64,000 nt of DNA, taken from Pseudomonas sp. RC10. GTDB lineage: Bacteria; Pseudomonadota; Gammaproteobacteria; Pseudomonadales; Pseudomonadaceae. Numbering within the stretch: the first letter of the stretch is position 1; every line of letters begins with the position of its first letter. The translations under genes were made by a program, and so were the position numbers. The DNA lies in contig NZ_CP151650.1 in NCBI RefSeq assembly GCF_038397775.1, positions 3,100,001-3,164,000 of the forward strand, in the 5' to 3' direction. Below the pieces are notes generated by a model. The model saw only the letters and a list, made by a program, of their open reading frames with translations, was not told the origin of the DNA and did no database searches. Shown here in pieces: positions 29,846 through 39,303 of this stretch.

Positions 29846-29874
29846 AAGAGGGGCTCCGTAATGGAGCCCCTCTT
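29846..29874. terminator. Bidirectional terminator between pyrD and rmf
   Basis: AAGAGGGGCTCC GTAAT GGAGCCCCTCTT is a perfect 12-base stem. It serves pyrD on the plus strand and, with a better T run, rmf on the minus strand. Confidence 0.8.
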
Positions 29875-29989
29875 GGGCCTGAGCCCGCCGCCCGGATGGG
29901 GCGTGCATGGTTAGGTGTTTACGACGCAGATTGTCGATTCTTTCGAAGAAATTCTGATAAGTCGAAGTGTACCTTTGGTAATTTGAGTG

Positions 29990-30205
29990 TCAGCCGACCG
30001 CGTGAAGTTCGTTGAGTCTGTGTATACCCGCAGTGCCGGTCATACCGTCCCAGTTGTCGCCGCGTCCTTCCCGCCAGCCATTGATCCAGGCTTGGCGCAC
30101 CGACGGTAGAGTAAATGGGCAAAGCTCACGGGATTTACCAGTTACGCCGTATTGATATCCGCGCGAAAAAGCTCTTTCCAACGGATCACGCTTAAGTCTT
30201 CTCAT
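29990..30205 (-). CDS. rmf: Rmf, ribosome modulation factor
   Basis: A 71-residue basic protein that dimerises 70S ribosomes into inactive 100S particles in stationary phase. The sequence MRRLKRDPLERAFSRGYQ with GITGKSRE-like VTGKSRELCPF and RQAWINGWREGR is the family consensus from end to end; E. coli Rmf is 55 residues, and the Pseudomonas form has a longer tail. It is convergent with pyrD and shares its terminator. Confidence 0.95.
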   Translation of the reverse strand: MRRLKRDPLERAFSRGYQYGVTGKSRELCPFTLPSVRQAWINGWREGRGDNWDGMTGTAGIHRLNELHAVG

Positions 30206-30776
30206 AGGGTGTTGCCCTCGTTTGTTGACTGTTATGTCCCTGGAGACCTCATGTCGAGGTCGGGCAGAATCTTCTGCCTTTGCATGCCCGCTGCCGGCGT
30301 CGCGGGCGATGGTGCCCTCGTCGTTGCGACGAAGGCCTGAGGTGAGTTCTAACCAATGGTTCGGATGCTGTGAATGACCGTTTTGTCATAAGAACGTAAC
30401 CGTTGAGGCATTAAGACCATAAGCATTGAATCGTTTCGAGCGTGTTTTTTTCGCGAAGCCCCCTGAACCGAGGGTCTTGATGAAATTTGCGAGTCATTCT
30501 CATGGACAGCTGATGGCTGTTTGACGTCAGATTTAAAACGACGAAGGGTCAAGGATGTGACTTTTTATTACTGCCGTCGTCGGGCTGAATAGCGGTTTTT
30601 TAAGAACAAACATGCCTGTTGGACGTTCTGGCGGGCATAACTGCCGTACTCGAAATCATTCGACGCGGCGGAGCGGCACAACCGTGTGCCACCCGGACGT
30701 CTCCACGAAAGACGTCTGTTGAATCGGGCCGGACGATGCGTTGTCCCGCCACATAGCCGAAGGCTCTGGAAATCTC
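30206..30776. other. Intergenic region upstream of rmf and rlmKL, no gene seen
   Basis: About 570 bases with lower GC than the neighbours. It must hold the divergent promoters of rmf (minus) and rlmKL (plus). Short T runs occur near 30450 and 30595, but no clear terminator stem, RNA gene or coding frame could be supported. Confidence 0.4.
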
Positions 30777-33047
30777 ATGTCGGACCAATACGAACTCTTC
30801 CTCACCTGTCCCAAAGGCCTTGAGGGCCTGCTCGCCGAGGAAGCCACCGCACTTGGCCTCCAGGAAACCCGCGAACACACCTCGACAATTCGGGGCAGCG
30901 CCGACATGGAAACCGCCTACCGGCTGTGCCTGTGGTCGCGTCTGGCCAACCGCGTGCTGCTGGTCCTCAAACGCTTCCCGATGAAAGATGCCGAAGACCT
31001 GTACCACGGCGTGCATGACATCGAATGGGCCGACCATCTGGAACCGGACGGCACCCTGGCCGTGGAATTCAGTGGGCATGGTTCGGGCATCGACAATACC
31101 CACTTCGGCGCCTTGAAGGTCAAGGACGCCATTGTCGACCGGCTGCGCACCCCGGATGGGCTGCGTCCGTCGATCGACAAACTCAACCCTGACCTGCGCG
31201 TCCACCTGCGGCTTGACCGAGGCGAAGCGATTCTTTCGCTGGACCTGTCCGGCCACAGCCTGCACCAGCGCGGCTATCGCTTGCAGCAGGGCGCGGCGCC
31301 GCTGAAGGAAAACCTCGCGGCGGCCATTTTGATTCGTTCCGGCTGGCCGCGTATCGCGGCGGACGGCGGCGCGCTGGCCGACCCCATGTGCGGTGTGGGC
31401 ACCTTCCTGGTCGAAGCGGCAATGATCGCTGCCGATATTGCACCGAACCTCAAGCGTGAGCGTTGGGGTTTTTCCGCGTGGCTGGGCCATGTCCCGGCGT
31501 TGTGGCGCAAGCTGCATGACGAAGCCCAGGCCCGCGCCGAGGCCGGTCTGGCCAAGCCGCCGCTGTGGATTCGCGGCTACGAAGCCGATCCTCGACTGAT
31601 CCAGCCGGGTCGCAACAACGTCGAGCGCGCCGGGCTGTCCGAGTGGATCAAGATCTACCAGGGCGAAGTCGCGACCTTCGAGCCGCGTCCGGACCAGAAC
31701 CAGAAAGGCCTGGTGATCTGCAACCCGCCGTATGGCGAACGTCTGGGCGACGAAGCGAGCCTGCTGTACCTCTACCAGAATCTGGGCGAGCGTCTGCGTC
31801 AGGCCTGTCTGAACTGGGAAGCGGCTGTGTTCACCGGCGCGCCGGACCTGGGCAAGCGCATGGGCATCCGCAGCCACAAGCAATACGCGTTCTGGAACGG
31901 CGCTTTGCCCTGCAAGCTGCTGCTGATCAAGGTGTTGCCGGATCAGTTCGTCACCGGCGAGCGTCGCACCCCCGAGCAGCGTCAGGCCGAGCGCGAACAG
32001 GCGGCCTACGACCAGACCCCGGATGAGCCGCAGGAGCGCAAGTTCAACAAGAACGGCAACCCGATCAAACCCACGCCCGCCCCGGCGCCGGTGATCGAGC
32101 AGCCACGCCTCAGCGAAGGCGGGCAGATGTTCGCCAATCGCCTGCAAAAGAACCTCAAGGCCATGGGCAAATGGGTCAAGCGCGAAGGCATCGACTGCTA
32201 CCGCGTGTACGACGCCGACATGCCGGAATACGCGATGGCCATCGACCTGTACCACGACTGGGTGCACGTCCAGGAATACGCCGCGCCGAAGTCCATCGAC
32301 CCGGAAAAGGCGTCGATCCGCATGTTCGATGCCTTGGCGGCCATTCCCCAGGCGTTGAACATCGACAAGGGCCGCGTCATCGTCAAACGCCGCGAGCGCC
32401 AGAGCGGCACCAAGCAGTACGAACGTCAGAGCGCCCAAGGCAAGTTCAACGAGGTCAACGAAGGCGGCGTCAAGCTGCTGGTCAACCTGACCGACTACCT
32501 GGACACCGGTCTGTTCCTCGATCACCGCCCGATGCGGATGCGCATCCAGCGCGAAGCGGCGGGCAAGCGTTTCCTGAACCTGTTCTGCTACACAGCGACC
32601 GCCAGCGTGCATGCGGCCAAGGGCGGCGCTCGCAGCACCACCAGTGTCGACCTGTCGAAAACCTACCTGGACTGGGCACGTCGCAACCTGTCGCTCAACG
32701 GGTTCTCCGACAAGAACCGTCTGGAGCAGGGCGACGTGATGGCCTGGCTGGAAGCGAGCCGCGACGAATACGACCTGATCTTCATCGACCCGCCGACGTT
32801 CTCCAATTCCAAGCGCATGGAAGGGGTGTTTGACGTGCAGCGCGATCAGGTACAGCTGATCGACCTGGCGATGGCGCGTCTGGCCAGCGGCGGCGTGCTG
32901 TATTTCTCCAACAACTTCCGCAAGTTCCAGCTGGAAGAAAACCTCGCCGAACGGTACGCGGTCGAGGAAATCACTCAGCAGACCATCGATCCGGACTTCA
33001 CGCGAAACGGCAAGATCCACCGCGCCTGGAAGATAACCGCGCGCTGA
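30777..33047 (+). CDS. rlmL: RlmKL, bifunctional 23S rRNA G2445/G2069 methyltransferase
   Basis: A 756-residue fusion of two SAM-dependent methyltransferases. The N-terminal THUMP RNA-binding region is followed by the RlmL part (m2G2445) with DPMCGVGTFLVEAAM and the catalytic NPPYGERLG. The C-terminal RlmK part (m7G2069) has FLNLFCYTATASVHAA and DPPTFSNSKRM. A low-complexity linker (PTPAPAPVIEQP) joins the two around residue 440. The start MSDQYELFLTCPKG is the family N-terminus. Complete. Confidence 0.96.
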   Translation: MSDQYELFLTCPKGLEGLLAEEATALGLQETREHTSTIRGSADMETAYRLCLWSRLANRVLLVLKRFPMKDAEDLYHGVHDIEWADHLEPDGTLAVEFSGHGSGIDNTHFGALKVKDAIVDRLRTPDGLRPSIDKLNPDLRVHLRLDRGEAILSLDLSGHSLHQRGYRLQQGAAPLKENLAAAILIRSGWPRIAADGGALADPMCGVGTFLVEAAMIAADIAPNLKRERWGFSAWLGHVPALWRKLHDEAQARAEAGLAKPPLWIRGYEADPRLIQPGRNNVERAGLSEWIKIYQGEVATFEPRPDQNQKGLVICNPPYGERLGDEASLLYLYQNLGERLRQACLNWEAAVFTGAPDLGKRMGIRSHKQYAFWNGALPCKLLLIKVLPDQFVTGERRTPEQRQAEREQAAYDQTPDEPQERKFNKNGNPIKPTPAPAPVIEQPRLSEGGQMFANRLQKNLKAMGKWVKREGIDCYRVYDADMPEYAMAIDLYHDWVHVQEYAAPKSIDPEKASIRMFDALAAIPQALNIDKGRVIVKRRERQSGTKQYERQSAQGKFNEVNEGGVKLLVNLTDYLDTGLFLDHRPMRMRIQREAAGKRFLNLFCYTATASVHAAKGGARSTTSVDLSKTYLDWARRNLSLNGFSDKNRLEQGDVMAWLEASRDEYDLIFIDPPTFSNSKRMEGVFDVQRDQVQLIDLAMARLASGGVLYFSNNFRKFQLEENLAERYAVEEITQQTIDPDFTRNGKIHRAWKITAR

Positions 33048-33149
33048 ATCGATACCGCGCCGGCTCCGGCACCCGCTGCAACGGCGGGCATCCGGGGTCG
33101 CGAGATGCTGATGGACGCGCAGCACTAGGCAAACTAATGGCGAATAGCT

Positions 33150-33188
33150 ATAAGTTAACTCTGGCCACGTGCCACGGCAGCACGTGGC
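33150..33188 (+). promoter_or_regulatory. Candidate promoter element and hairpin in front of the CHASE-PAS-GGDEF gene
   Basis: TATAAG near 33150 resembles a -10 box. GCCACGTG (33164-33171) and CACGTGGC (33181-33188) form a perfect 8-base stem ending 16 bases before the ATG. The gene has almost no Shine-Dalgarno sequence, so the hairpin may affect translation. Confidence 0.4.
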
Positions 33189-33204
33189 GCCATGAGTTCA
33201 GCCT

Positions 33205-35214
33205 ATGTCGTCTAACCGGTCCAGCACGAAGATCCTTGGCTTCATCAATGAAGACACGTCGTCGTGGGCGGTTGCCGCGCTTGTTTTCTCTGCCGGTACC
33301 GTACTGACCGCGCTGCTGGCGTTGGCCAACGTCGAGGGGTATCAGCGTCAGTTGCGTCAACGCTTCGACTTGCTCGCCGCCGAGCGAGTCAGCCGCATTC
33401 AGGACCGTTTAGAGGGGCAACTGCGACGACTGGACAGCCTGCGCCGGTTCTTCGTGTACTCCGATGACGTTTCCGAACAGGAGTACAACGGCTTCGCCCG
33501 CCCTCTGTTGACCTTCACCCAGGCGTACTCATGGGCGCCAAAAGTTCTGGACAATGATCGCGAAGCGTTCGAGAAGAGCGCTCGGGATGCTGGGGTGCGC
33601 AACTATTCCATTCGAGAGTTGGATGGGGTCAGCAGCCTGGCGGTCGCGAACAGGCGCCCGGTTTATTACCCGGTGCGTTTCTCTCAAAGCCGAAGCACCC
33701 TCGAATTGCCGTTGGGTTTTGACGTGAATTCCGAGCGTGTGCGGCAGGAGACCCTTGAGCGGGCGATCTGGACCGGCGAAATGGCCGCTTCACCGCACAT
33801 GAACCTGGTAGGTCTCGAAACGGAAAACAGCAAGGGTATTTTGCTGGTGGCCCCCGTTCAGTCCCGCCCGCACCCCGAAACCTCTTCGCTGGGGGCATTG
33901 CAGGGATTTTTGGTGGCGGTCATCAGCCTCCATAAAATGATGACCGAAGGCTTGCCGTTGAGTGCCGAGGACAACCTGAACCTCACGCTCGAAGACATCA
34001 CGGGAGCGCCGGAATCCGACGTGCTGTATCAGTCAGCCGCCAACGCAGCGGCCAGCGACCTCTCCATCACCAAAACCCTGAATTTTGCGGGCCGCATCTA
34101 TCAGTTGAAAGTGCGACCGACCTCCGTCTTCATCGGTGCCAACCCTTCGTCCAACGACAGCCTGGTGATCCTCGGCGCGCTGCTCAGTTTCATGCTGAGT
34201 GCGTTGCTGTACGTGTTGATCAGCCAGCGTCAGCGCGCCTTGCGGATGGTGGAGCAAAGCACGATGCAGCTGCGCCAGCGCGAACAGCAACTGCGCACCG
34301 CCCACAGTCAGTTGCGCAATGTGCTGGACGCGGCCACCCAGGTGGCAATCATTGCCACGGACATGAACGGCCTGATCACCACCTTCAACATCGGCGCCGA
34401 AAAAATGCTCGGTTACGACAGCTCGGACATCTGCGGCGTCCGGACCTTGTGTGAGCTGCACCTGCCTTCCGAGCTGGCGGCCCATGTCAATGAATTGAGC
34501 CAGCGCTATGACCGGGTGGTCGACACCGTGGAAGTCATGCTGATCGAAGCGGTGCAAGAGCACGGCCATCAGGCCAATGACTGGACGCTGGTGCGCCATG
34601 ACGGCAGCCATTTGCAGGTCAACATGCAGGTCAGCCCGGTCCTCGACGAGCACGATCAATGGATCGGCTACCTGGCCGTGTGCCTGGATATCACCGAGCG
34701 CAAACGAGTAGAGGAAGAACTGCGCACCATGTCCGTGACGGATGCGCTGACGGGCGTCTACAACCGGCGTTATTTTCAGGAGCGGCTACAGGCCGAGGTG
34801 TTCCGTGTCGAACAGTACGGTGGCATGTTCTCCGTGGTCATGCTGGACATCGACCATTTCAAGGCCATCAACGATCAACTGGGCCATGCCGTTGGCGACC
34901 ATGTGTTGCAGGCCATCTGCGAGCGGCTGTGTCATCGGTTGCGGCGCAGTGACGTCTTTTGCCGGCTCGGTGGGGAAGAGTTCATGGTCCTGTGCCCCGA
35001 CACTGATAGCGATCAGGCCTACGGGTTGGCGGTGGAGCTGTGGTCCGCCCTGCGCACGCAGCCAGTCGACGGCGTGGGACGGGTCACCGCGAGTTTCGGC
35101 ATTGCCAGCTGGCGCGAAGGCGAGGGCGCCGACGCGCTGCTGTTGAGGGCGGATTCCGGGGTGTATGCCGCCAAAATGGCGGGTCGCGACCGGATCCAGC
35201 CGGAGTCGAGCTGA
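33205..35214 (+). CDS. Diguanylate cyclase with CHASE sensor, PAS and GGDEF domains
   Basis: A 669-residue membrane protein that should make cyclic di-GMP. Order: membrane helix (about 20-40), periplasmic CHASE ligand domain (about 75-270), second helix (LVILGALLSFMLSALLYVLI, about 313-332), coiled coil, PAS domain (about 370-500) and GGDEF domain (about 505-665). The active-site motif is GGEEF at 589-593 and the product-binding inhibitory site RRSD lies five residues before it, so both catalysis and feedback control look intact. It stands alone after rlmKL. Confidence 0.94.
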   Translation: MSSNRSSTKILGFINEDTSSWAVAALVFSAGTVLTALLALANVEGYQRQLRQRFDLLAAERVSRIQDRLEGQLRRLDSLRRFFVYSDDVSEQEYNGFARPLLTFTQAYSWAPKVLDNDREAFEKSARDAGVRNYSIRELDGVSSLAVANRRPVYYPVRFSQSRSTLELPLGFDVNSERVRQETLERAIWTGEMAASPHMNLVGLETENSKGILLVAPVQSRPHPETSSLGALQGFLVAVISLHKMMTEGLPLSAEDNLNLTLEDITGAPESDVLYQSAANAAASDLSITKTLNFAGRIYQLKVRPTSVFIGANPSSNDSLVILGALLSFMLSALLYVLISQRQRALRMVEQSTMQLRQREQQLRTAHSQLRNVLDAATQVAIIATDMNGLITTFNIGAEKMLGYDSSDICGVRTLCELHLPSELAAHVNELSQRYDRVVDTVEVMLIEAVQEHGHQANDWTLVRHDGSHLQVNMQVSPVLDEHDQWIGYLAVCLDITERKRVEEELRTMSVTDALTGVYNRRYFQERLQAEVFRVEQYGGMFSVVMLDIDHFKAINDQLGHAVGDHVLQAICERLCHRLRRSDVFCRLGGEEFMVLCPDTDSDQAYGLAVELWSALRTQPVDGVGRVTASFGIASWREGEGADALLLRADSGVYAAKMAGRDRIQPESS

Positions 35215-35277
35215 TCCGCTGCTTTTGATCCTGTTCGCAGGTTCCCGTGGGAGCTGAATCACACCGCTGAACCTGAA

Positions 35278-35364
35278 GGAGAGAATTCATTCGCGAGGCA
35301 TTCATACATCAGACGCATGTGTGCCGAATGTACGATTGTTCGCGAATGAATTCGCTCCCACAGG
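35278..35364. repeat. REP pair of the GGGAGCGAATTCATTCGCG class
   Basis: GAGAATTCATTCGCGAGG (35281-35298) and TTCGCGAATGAATTCGCTCC (35340-35358) form an inverted pair. It fills the gap between two convergent genes. Confidence 0.8.
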
Positions 35365-35406
35365 AACAGTGGCATCCCGGATTAGTGCGGATGGCACAAC
35401 CTTGCT

Positions 35407-37641
35407 TTACGCACTCATCGTCGGTGGCAACTCCATCAGCTTGTCCAGTGTGATCGGCAAATCACGAATCCGCTTGCCGGTGGCATGGGCCACGGCATTC
35501 GCCACCGCAGCGGCCAACCCCGTGATGCCGATCTCGCCAATCCCCCGCGCCCCGAACTCGTTCAGTTCATAGTCCGGGTAGTCGAGCAGAATCACGTCGA
35601 TCTCCGGCTGGTCCGCATGCACCGGCACCACGTACTCGGCGTAGTTGTTGTTCACCGGCATGCCGTTGCGCTCATCGAAGTCCGTGCCTTCGAAGAGCGC
35701 CATGCCGACGCCCATCACAATCGCCCCTTCCACCTGATTCAGTGCAGTCTTGTGGTTAATCACCTTGCCGACGTCGATCGCACTGACGACCCGCGCCACA
35801 CGCAGGCGGGATATGCCCGGGTCCCAACGCACCTCGACGAAGTGCACCCCGAACGATCGAAACGAATGCTTGCTGGTGTCATTCATGCCGGTCTTCGCTT
35901 CACCAAAGGCGCTGGACTGCTTCTGTGCCTTGAGCACGTCGGCAATCGCGAAGGTCTTGTCGCCGCTCTTCAATTGACCCTGCTCGAAGCTGACCTGCTC
36001 GGCCTTGGCCCCGGCAAACACGCCTTTGGGTGCCGTGGAGAGCGCCTTCAATTGCTCGACCGCCTGACGCGTCGCTTCGGCAATCGCGGGGAGCACGCTG
36101 GCCGTTGCCCAGGAACCACCGGACACCGGGGCAGGCGGGAACGACGAGTTGCCCAATTCGACCTCGATCTTGTCCAGCGGGATGCCCGTGATGCTGCTCA
36201 CCACCTGCGCGACGATGGTGTAGGTGCCGGTGCCGATGTCCTGCACGCCGCAGATCGCATAGGCCGTGCCGTCGGCGCGCAACGACACTTGCGCCTCCGC
36301 AGGCGTGCGGTAGGCGTCCCAGTTACAAGCCGCCATGCCGTAGCCGATGATCTCGTGACCGTCTTTCATTGAGCCCGGCTTCGGATCGCGCTTGCTCCAG
36401 CCAAAGCGCTCGCCGGCCTGATCGATGCACGCCTGCAAATGGTTGCTCGACCACGGCAAGTTCTGGCTTTCGTCCCTTTCGGAGACGTTCAGCTTGCGGA
36501 AGGCCAGCGGGTCCATGCCGATCTTGTCGGCCATCTCGTCCATCGCCGACTCCAGCGCGAACAGACCCGGCGCGGCCCCCGGCGCACGCATCGACGTCGG
36601 CGTGCCGCGATTGACCTCAATGATCTTGTGGCTGGTCAGCACGTTGGCGCAGCTGTAGAGGCTTTTGGTCGAGGTCCCGCAGTTTTCCTTGTACGGGTCG
36701 GTAAACGACGTGGTGTTGATCGATTCGTGACGCACCGACGCCAGCTTGCCCTTGTCATCCGTGGCGAGGCGCAAGCGTTGACGGGTTTCCGGCCGGTGCC
36801 CCGTGGTGGTGAACATCTGTTCGCGAGGCACGACCAATTGCACCGGGCGATTGAGCACTTTCGCCGCGCCACTGGCGGCGACGGAGTGGGGCCAGATCCA
36901 TAGCTTGCTGCCGAAGCCCGAGCCAATGAACGGCGCCCGGACTTCGACCTTTTCCGGGATCAGTCCGAAAATCTTCGCCAGCGAATTGCGATGCGCAACC
37001 ACGCCCTGACTGGCCTCGTAGACGATCAACCGGCCGTCTTCCCAACTGGCGACGGTCGCGTGCATTTCCATCGGGTTGTGGGTTTCGACGGGGGTGGTGT
37101 AGGTCGCATCAATGCTGTGGGCGGCGCTGTCGAATGCCGCACCCGCGTCGCCACGACTGTGGCCGGGGCTGCCGTCCTGCAGCTTGCCCGCCTTCATGCC
37201 TTGGTCGAGGTTGGCCACCGCATCGGTCTTGCTGTAGCTGACCTTGACTTTATAGGCCGCCGCTCGTGCGTGTTCGAAGGTGTCGGCCACCACCAGCGCG
37301 ACGAACTGCCCGGCGTAGTAAACCGTGTCGTCTTCGAACGGCAGACGGCTTTCGTCAGACTTGGCGGCCTTGAGGATCTGCGCGAACGACATCGGCAATG
37401 TCGAGTTGTGGTACAGCTCAGGGAAATGGCCGTGGTGAAAGATGTCCAGCACGCCGGGGGATTGGCGCGCGGCGTCCAGGTCCAGCCCGGTCACCTTGCC
37501 ACTGGCAATGGTGCTGAACACGCCGTAGCCGTACGCCATGTTTTTCAGGTGATGGTCAGAGGCATACATCGCGGTGCCGGTGACCTTGCGTCGGCCGTCG
37601 ATGCGCCGGGGCGCCGCGCCGATCATGTTTGAATCCGTCAT
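35407..37641 (-). CDS. Molybdopterin-binding subunit of an aldehyde oxidoreductase (PaoC/XDH family)
   Basis: A 744-residue large subunit of the xanthine oxidase family, holding the molybdenum cofactor. Conserved segments are ETHNPMEMHATVA, GSGFGSKLW, RAPGAAPGLFALESAMDE, GVQDIGTGTYT and the C-terminal GARGIGEIGI with the catalytic base Glu703. It is the last gene of a three-gene operon, 2Fe-2S subunit then FAD subunit then this one, the order of E. coli paoABC. Together they oxidise aldehydes in the periplasm; the exact substrate is unknown. No cofactor-insertion chaperone gene is adjacent. Confidence 0.92.
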   Translation of the reverse strand: MTDSNMIGAAPRRIDGRRKVTGTAMYASDHHLKNMAYGYGVFSTIASGKVTGLDLDAARQSPGVLDIFHHGHFPELYHNSTLPMSFAQILKAAKSDESRLPFEDDTVYYAGQFVALVVADTFEHARAAAYKVKVSYSKTDAVANLDQGMKAGKLQDGSPGHSRGDAGAAFDSAAHSIDATYTTPVETHNPMEMHATVASWEDGRLIVYEASQGVVAHRNSLAKIFGLIPEKVEVRAPFIGSGFGSKLWIWPHSVAASGAAKVLNRPVQLVVPREQMFTTTGHRPETRQRLRLATDDKGKLASVRHESINTTSFTDPYKENCGTSTKSLYSCANVLTSHKIIEVNRGTPTSMRAPGAAPGLFALESAMDEMADKIGMDPLAFRKLNVSERDESQNLPWSSNHLQACIDQAGERFGWSKRDPKPGSMKDGHEIIGYGMAACNWDAYRTPAEAQVSLRADGTAYAICGVQDIGTGTYTIVAQVVSSITGIPLDKIEVELGNSSFPPAPVSGGSWATASVLPAIAEATRQAVEQLKALSTAPKGVFAGAKAEQVSFEQGQLKSGDKTFAIADVLKAQKQSSAFGEAKTGMNDTSKHSFRSFGVHFVEVRWDPGISRLRVARVVSAIDVGKVINHKTALNQVEGAIVMGVGMALFEGTDFDERNGMPVNNNYAEYVVPVHADQPEIDVILLDYPDYELNEFGARGIGEIGITGLAAAVANAVAHATGKRIRDLPITLDKLMELPPTMSA

Positions 37642-37657
37642 GTCTCGATCCTCCCGA

Positions 37658-38641
37658 TCAGGCCGTCAGCGTGCTGAGGTTGCGCACGATCGCCTGCTGC
37701 CCGAGGGCAATCTTGTAGGCGTTGTGGCGGTACGGTTTGGCGCCCTGCAACGCAAGGGCGGCGGCTTTTTCCATGTTTTGCGGGGTCAACGTCGCGCCTT
37801 TCAAGGCGCGCTCCGCTTCCAGGGCACGCCACGGCTTGGTGCCGACGCCGCCCATCGCGATGCGCGCTTCACGCACGGTGTTGCCGTCCATCACCAGAAT
37901 CACCGCGCTCGAAGCGAGGGCGAACTGGTACGAGGCGCGGTCACGCAATTTCAGGTAACCGGACTTGCTGTTGGCCAGCGGCGCGTCCAGCACCACGTGG
38001 GTGATCAACTCGTCATCCTGCAAGGCGTGTTCTTTCCACGGCGTGGAGCCGGGCAGCAGATGGAAGTCGAGAAAGTCGACGCTGCGTGAACCCTTCGGCC
38101 CTTGCACCTCGACCTTCGCGCCAATCGCGGCCATCGCCACGCACATGTCCGACGGGTGGGTCGCGATGCATTGATCGCTGGTGCCCAACACCGCATGCAC
38201 GCTGCGGTTATGACCGTCGATGGCGGCACAGCCCGAGCCCGGCTCGCGTTTATTGCAGGCCGAATGGCCGTCGCGGAAATAATTGCAGCGCACCCGCTGC
38301 ATGACGTTGCCCGCCGTGGTGGCCTTGTTGCGCAACTGCGTGGTGGCGCCGGACAGCAACGCCTGGGACAGCACCGGGTAGTGCTCGACGATGTAAGGGT
38401 GGTGGGCCAGGGCGGTGTTGGTCACCAACGCGCCGACGCGCACGCTGCCGTCTTTCTGCACCTCGACCTGCTTGAGGGACAGGTGATTGACGTCGATGAC
38501 TTGGTCGGCGGGCATCACGTCCAGCTTCACCAGGTCCAGCAGAGTGGTGCCGCCCGCGAGAAAGAAGGCGGTCTGGCTTTTCGAGTGGGCCGCCACGGCC
38601 TGCTCAACGCTGCTGGCGCGCACATAATCGAGGGCTCTCAT
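37658..38641 (-). CDS. FAD-binding subunit of the aldehyde oxidoreductase (PaoB-like)
   Basis: A 327-residue medium subunit starting MRALDYVRASSVEQA; its ATG overlaps the stop of the iron-sulfur gene by one base. FAD-binding segments are FLAGGTTLLDLVKLDV and LLSGATTQLRNKATTAGN. An inserted cysteine cluster (Cys119, Cys129, Cys138 in RCNYFRDGHSACNKREPGSGC) matches the extra [4Fe-4S] cluster of PaoB-type FAD subunits, which ordinary xanthine dehydrogenases lack. Electrons pass from the molybdenum site through iron-sulfur clusters to this FAD. Confidence 0.92.
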   Translation of the reverse strand: MRALDYVRASSVEQAVAAHSKSQTAFFLAGGTTLLDLVKLDVMPADQVIDVNHLSLKQVEVQKDGSVRVGALVTNTALAHHPYIVEHYPVLSQALLSGATTQLRNKATTAGNVMQRVRCNYFRDGHSACNKREPGSGCAAIDGHNRSVHAVLGTSDQCIATHPSDMCVAMAAIGAKVEVQGPKGSRSVDFLDFHLLPGSTPWKEHALQDDELITHVVLDAPLANSKSGYLKLRDRASYQFALASSAVILVMDGNTVREARIAMGGVGTKPWRALEAERALKGATLTPQNMEKAAALALQGAKPYRHNAYKIALGQQAIVRNLSTLTA

Positions 38642-39303
38642 CAGGTCACCTCCTGCAATTTGATCCGCGCACTTTGAATGGCCGCCAGGATGTTCTTGTA
38701 GGCGCCACATCGGCAGATATTGCCGCTCATGGCTTCGCGCACGCTGTGGTCGTCGCTGCCAATGTTTTTGTCTTGCAACACCGCCACGGCGCTCATGATC
38801 TGGCCGCTGGTGCAGTAACCGCACTGGTAGGCGTCGTGTTCCCAGAACGCTTCCTGCACCGGGTGCAGTTTGCCGTCCTTCGCCAGACCTTCGACGGTGG
38901 TGATCTCGTCGCCTTCGTGCATGGCCGCCAGCGACAAGCACGAATTGATGGCCGTGCCGTTGACGTGAACGGTGCACGCACCGCACTGGCCGTGGTCGCA
39001 GCCTTTCTTGGTGCCGGTCAGCTGCAGGCGATCACGCAGTACGTCCAGCAATGCGGCATTGGCCGGGAGGTTGAGCGTGTGGGCCTGGCCGTTGACCTTG
39101 AGAGTCATGCGCCGTTCGTCTTTGGCGGGCGGATCGACGTCGTCGGCCACGGCGGCCTGGGCTTCGAGGGCTTGGGTCCACATCGGAGCCGTGGCTGCCG
39201 CGAGGCCGGACACGCCAATGGATTTCAGGAAATTTCGTCGCGACGGCACGGTGAAGGCCGTGAGGTCGGACACAGGTTCTTTGTGATCAGGCTGATCGGT
39301 CAT
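38641..39303 (-). CDS. 2Fe-2S subunit of the aldehyde oxidoreductase with Tat signal (PaoA-like)
   Basis: A 220-residue small subunit. The N-terminus has a twin-arginine signal SRRNFLKSIGVSG at residues 21-33, so the folded complex is sent to the periplasm, the other subunits riding along. Two [2Fe-2S] clusters are complete: Cys102, Cys107, Cys110 and Cys122 (plant-ferredoxin type), and Cys161, Cys164, Cys197 and Cys199. The start at 39303 is chosen by homology; the longer frame has no support. It is the first gene of the operon. Confidence 0.93.
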   Translation of the reverse strand: MTDQPDHKEPVSDLTAFTVPSRRNFLKSIGVSGLAAATAPMWTQALEAQAAVADDVDPPAKDERRMTLKVNGQAHTLNLPANAALLDVLRDRLQLTGTKKGCDHGQCGACTVHVNGTAINSCLSLAAMHEGDEITTVEGLAKDGKLHPVQEAFWEHDAYQCGYCTSGQIMSAVAVLQDKNIGSDDHSVREAMSGNICRCGAYKNILAAIQSARIKLQEVT

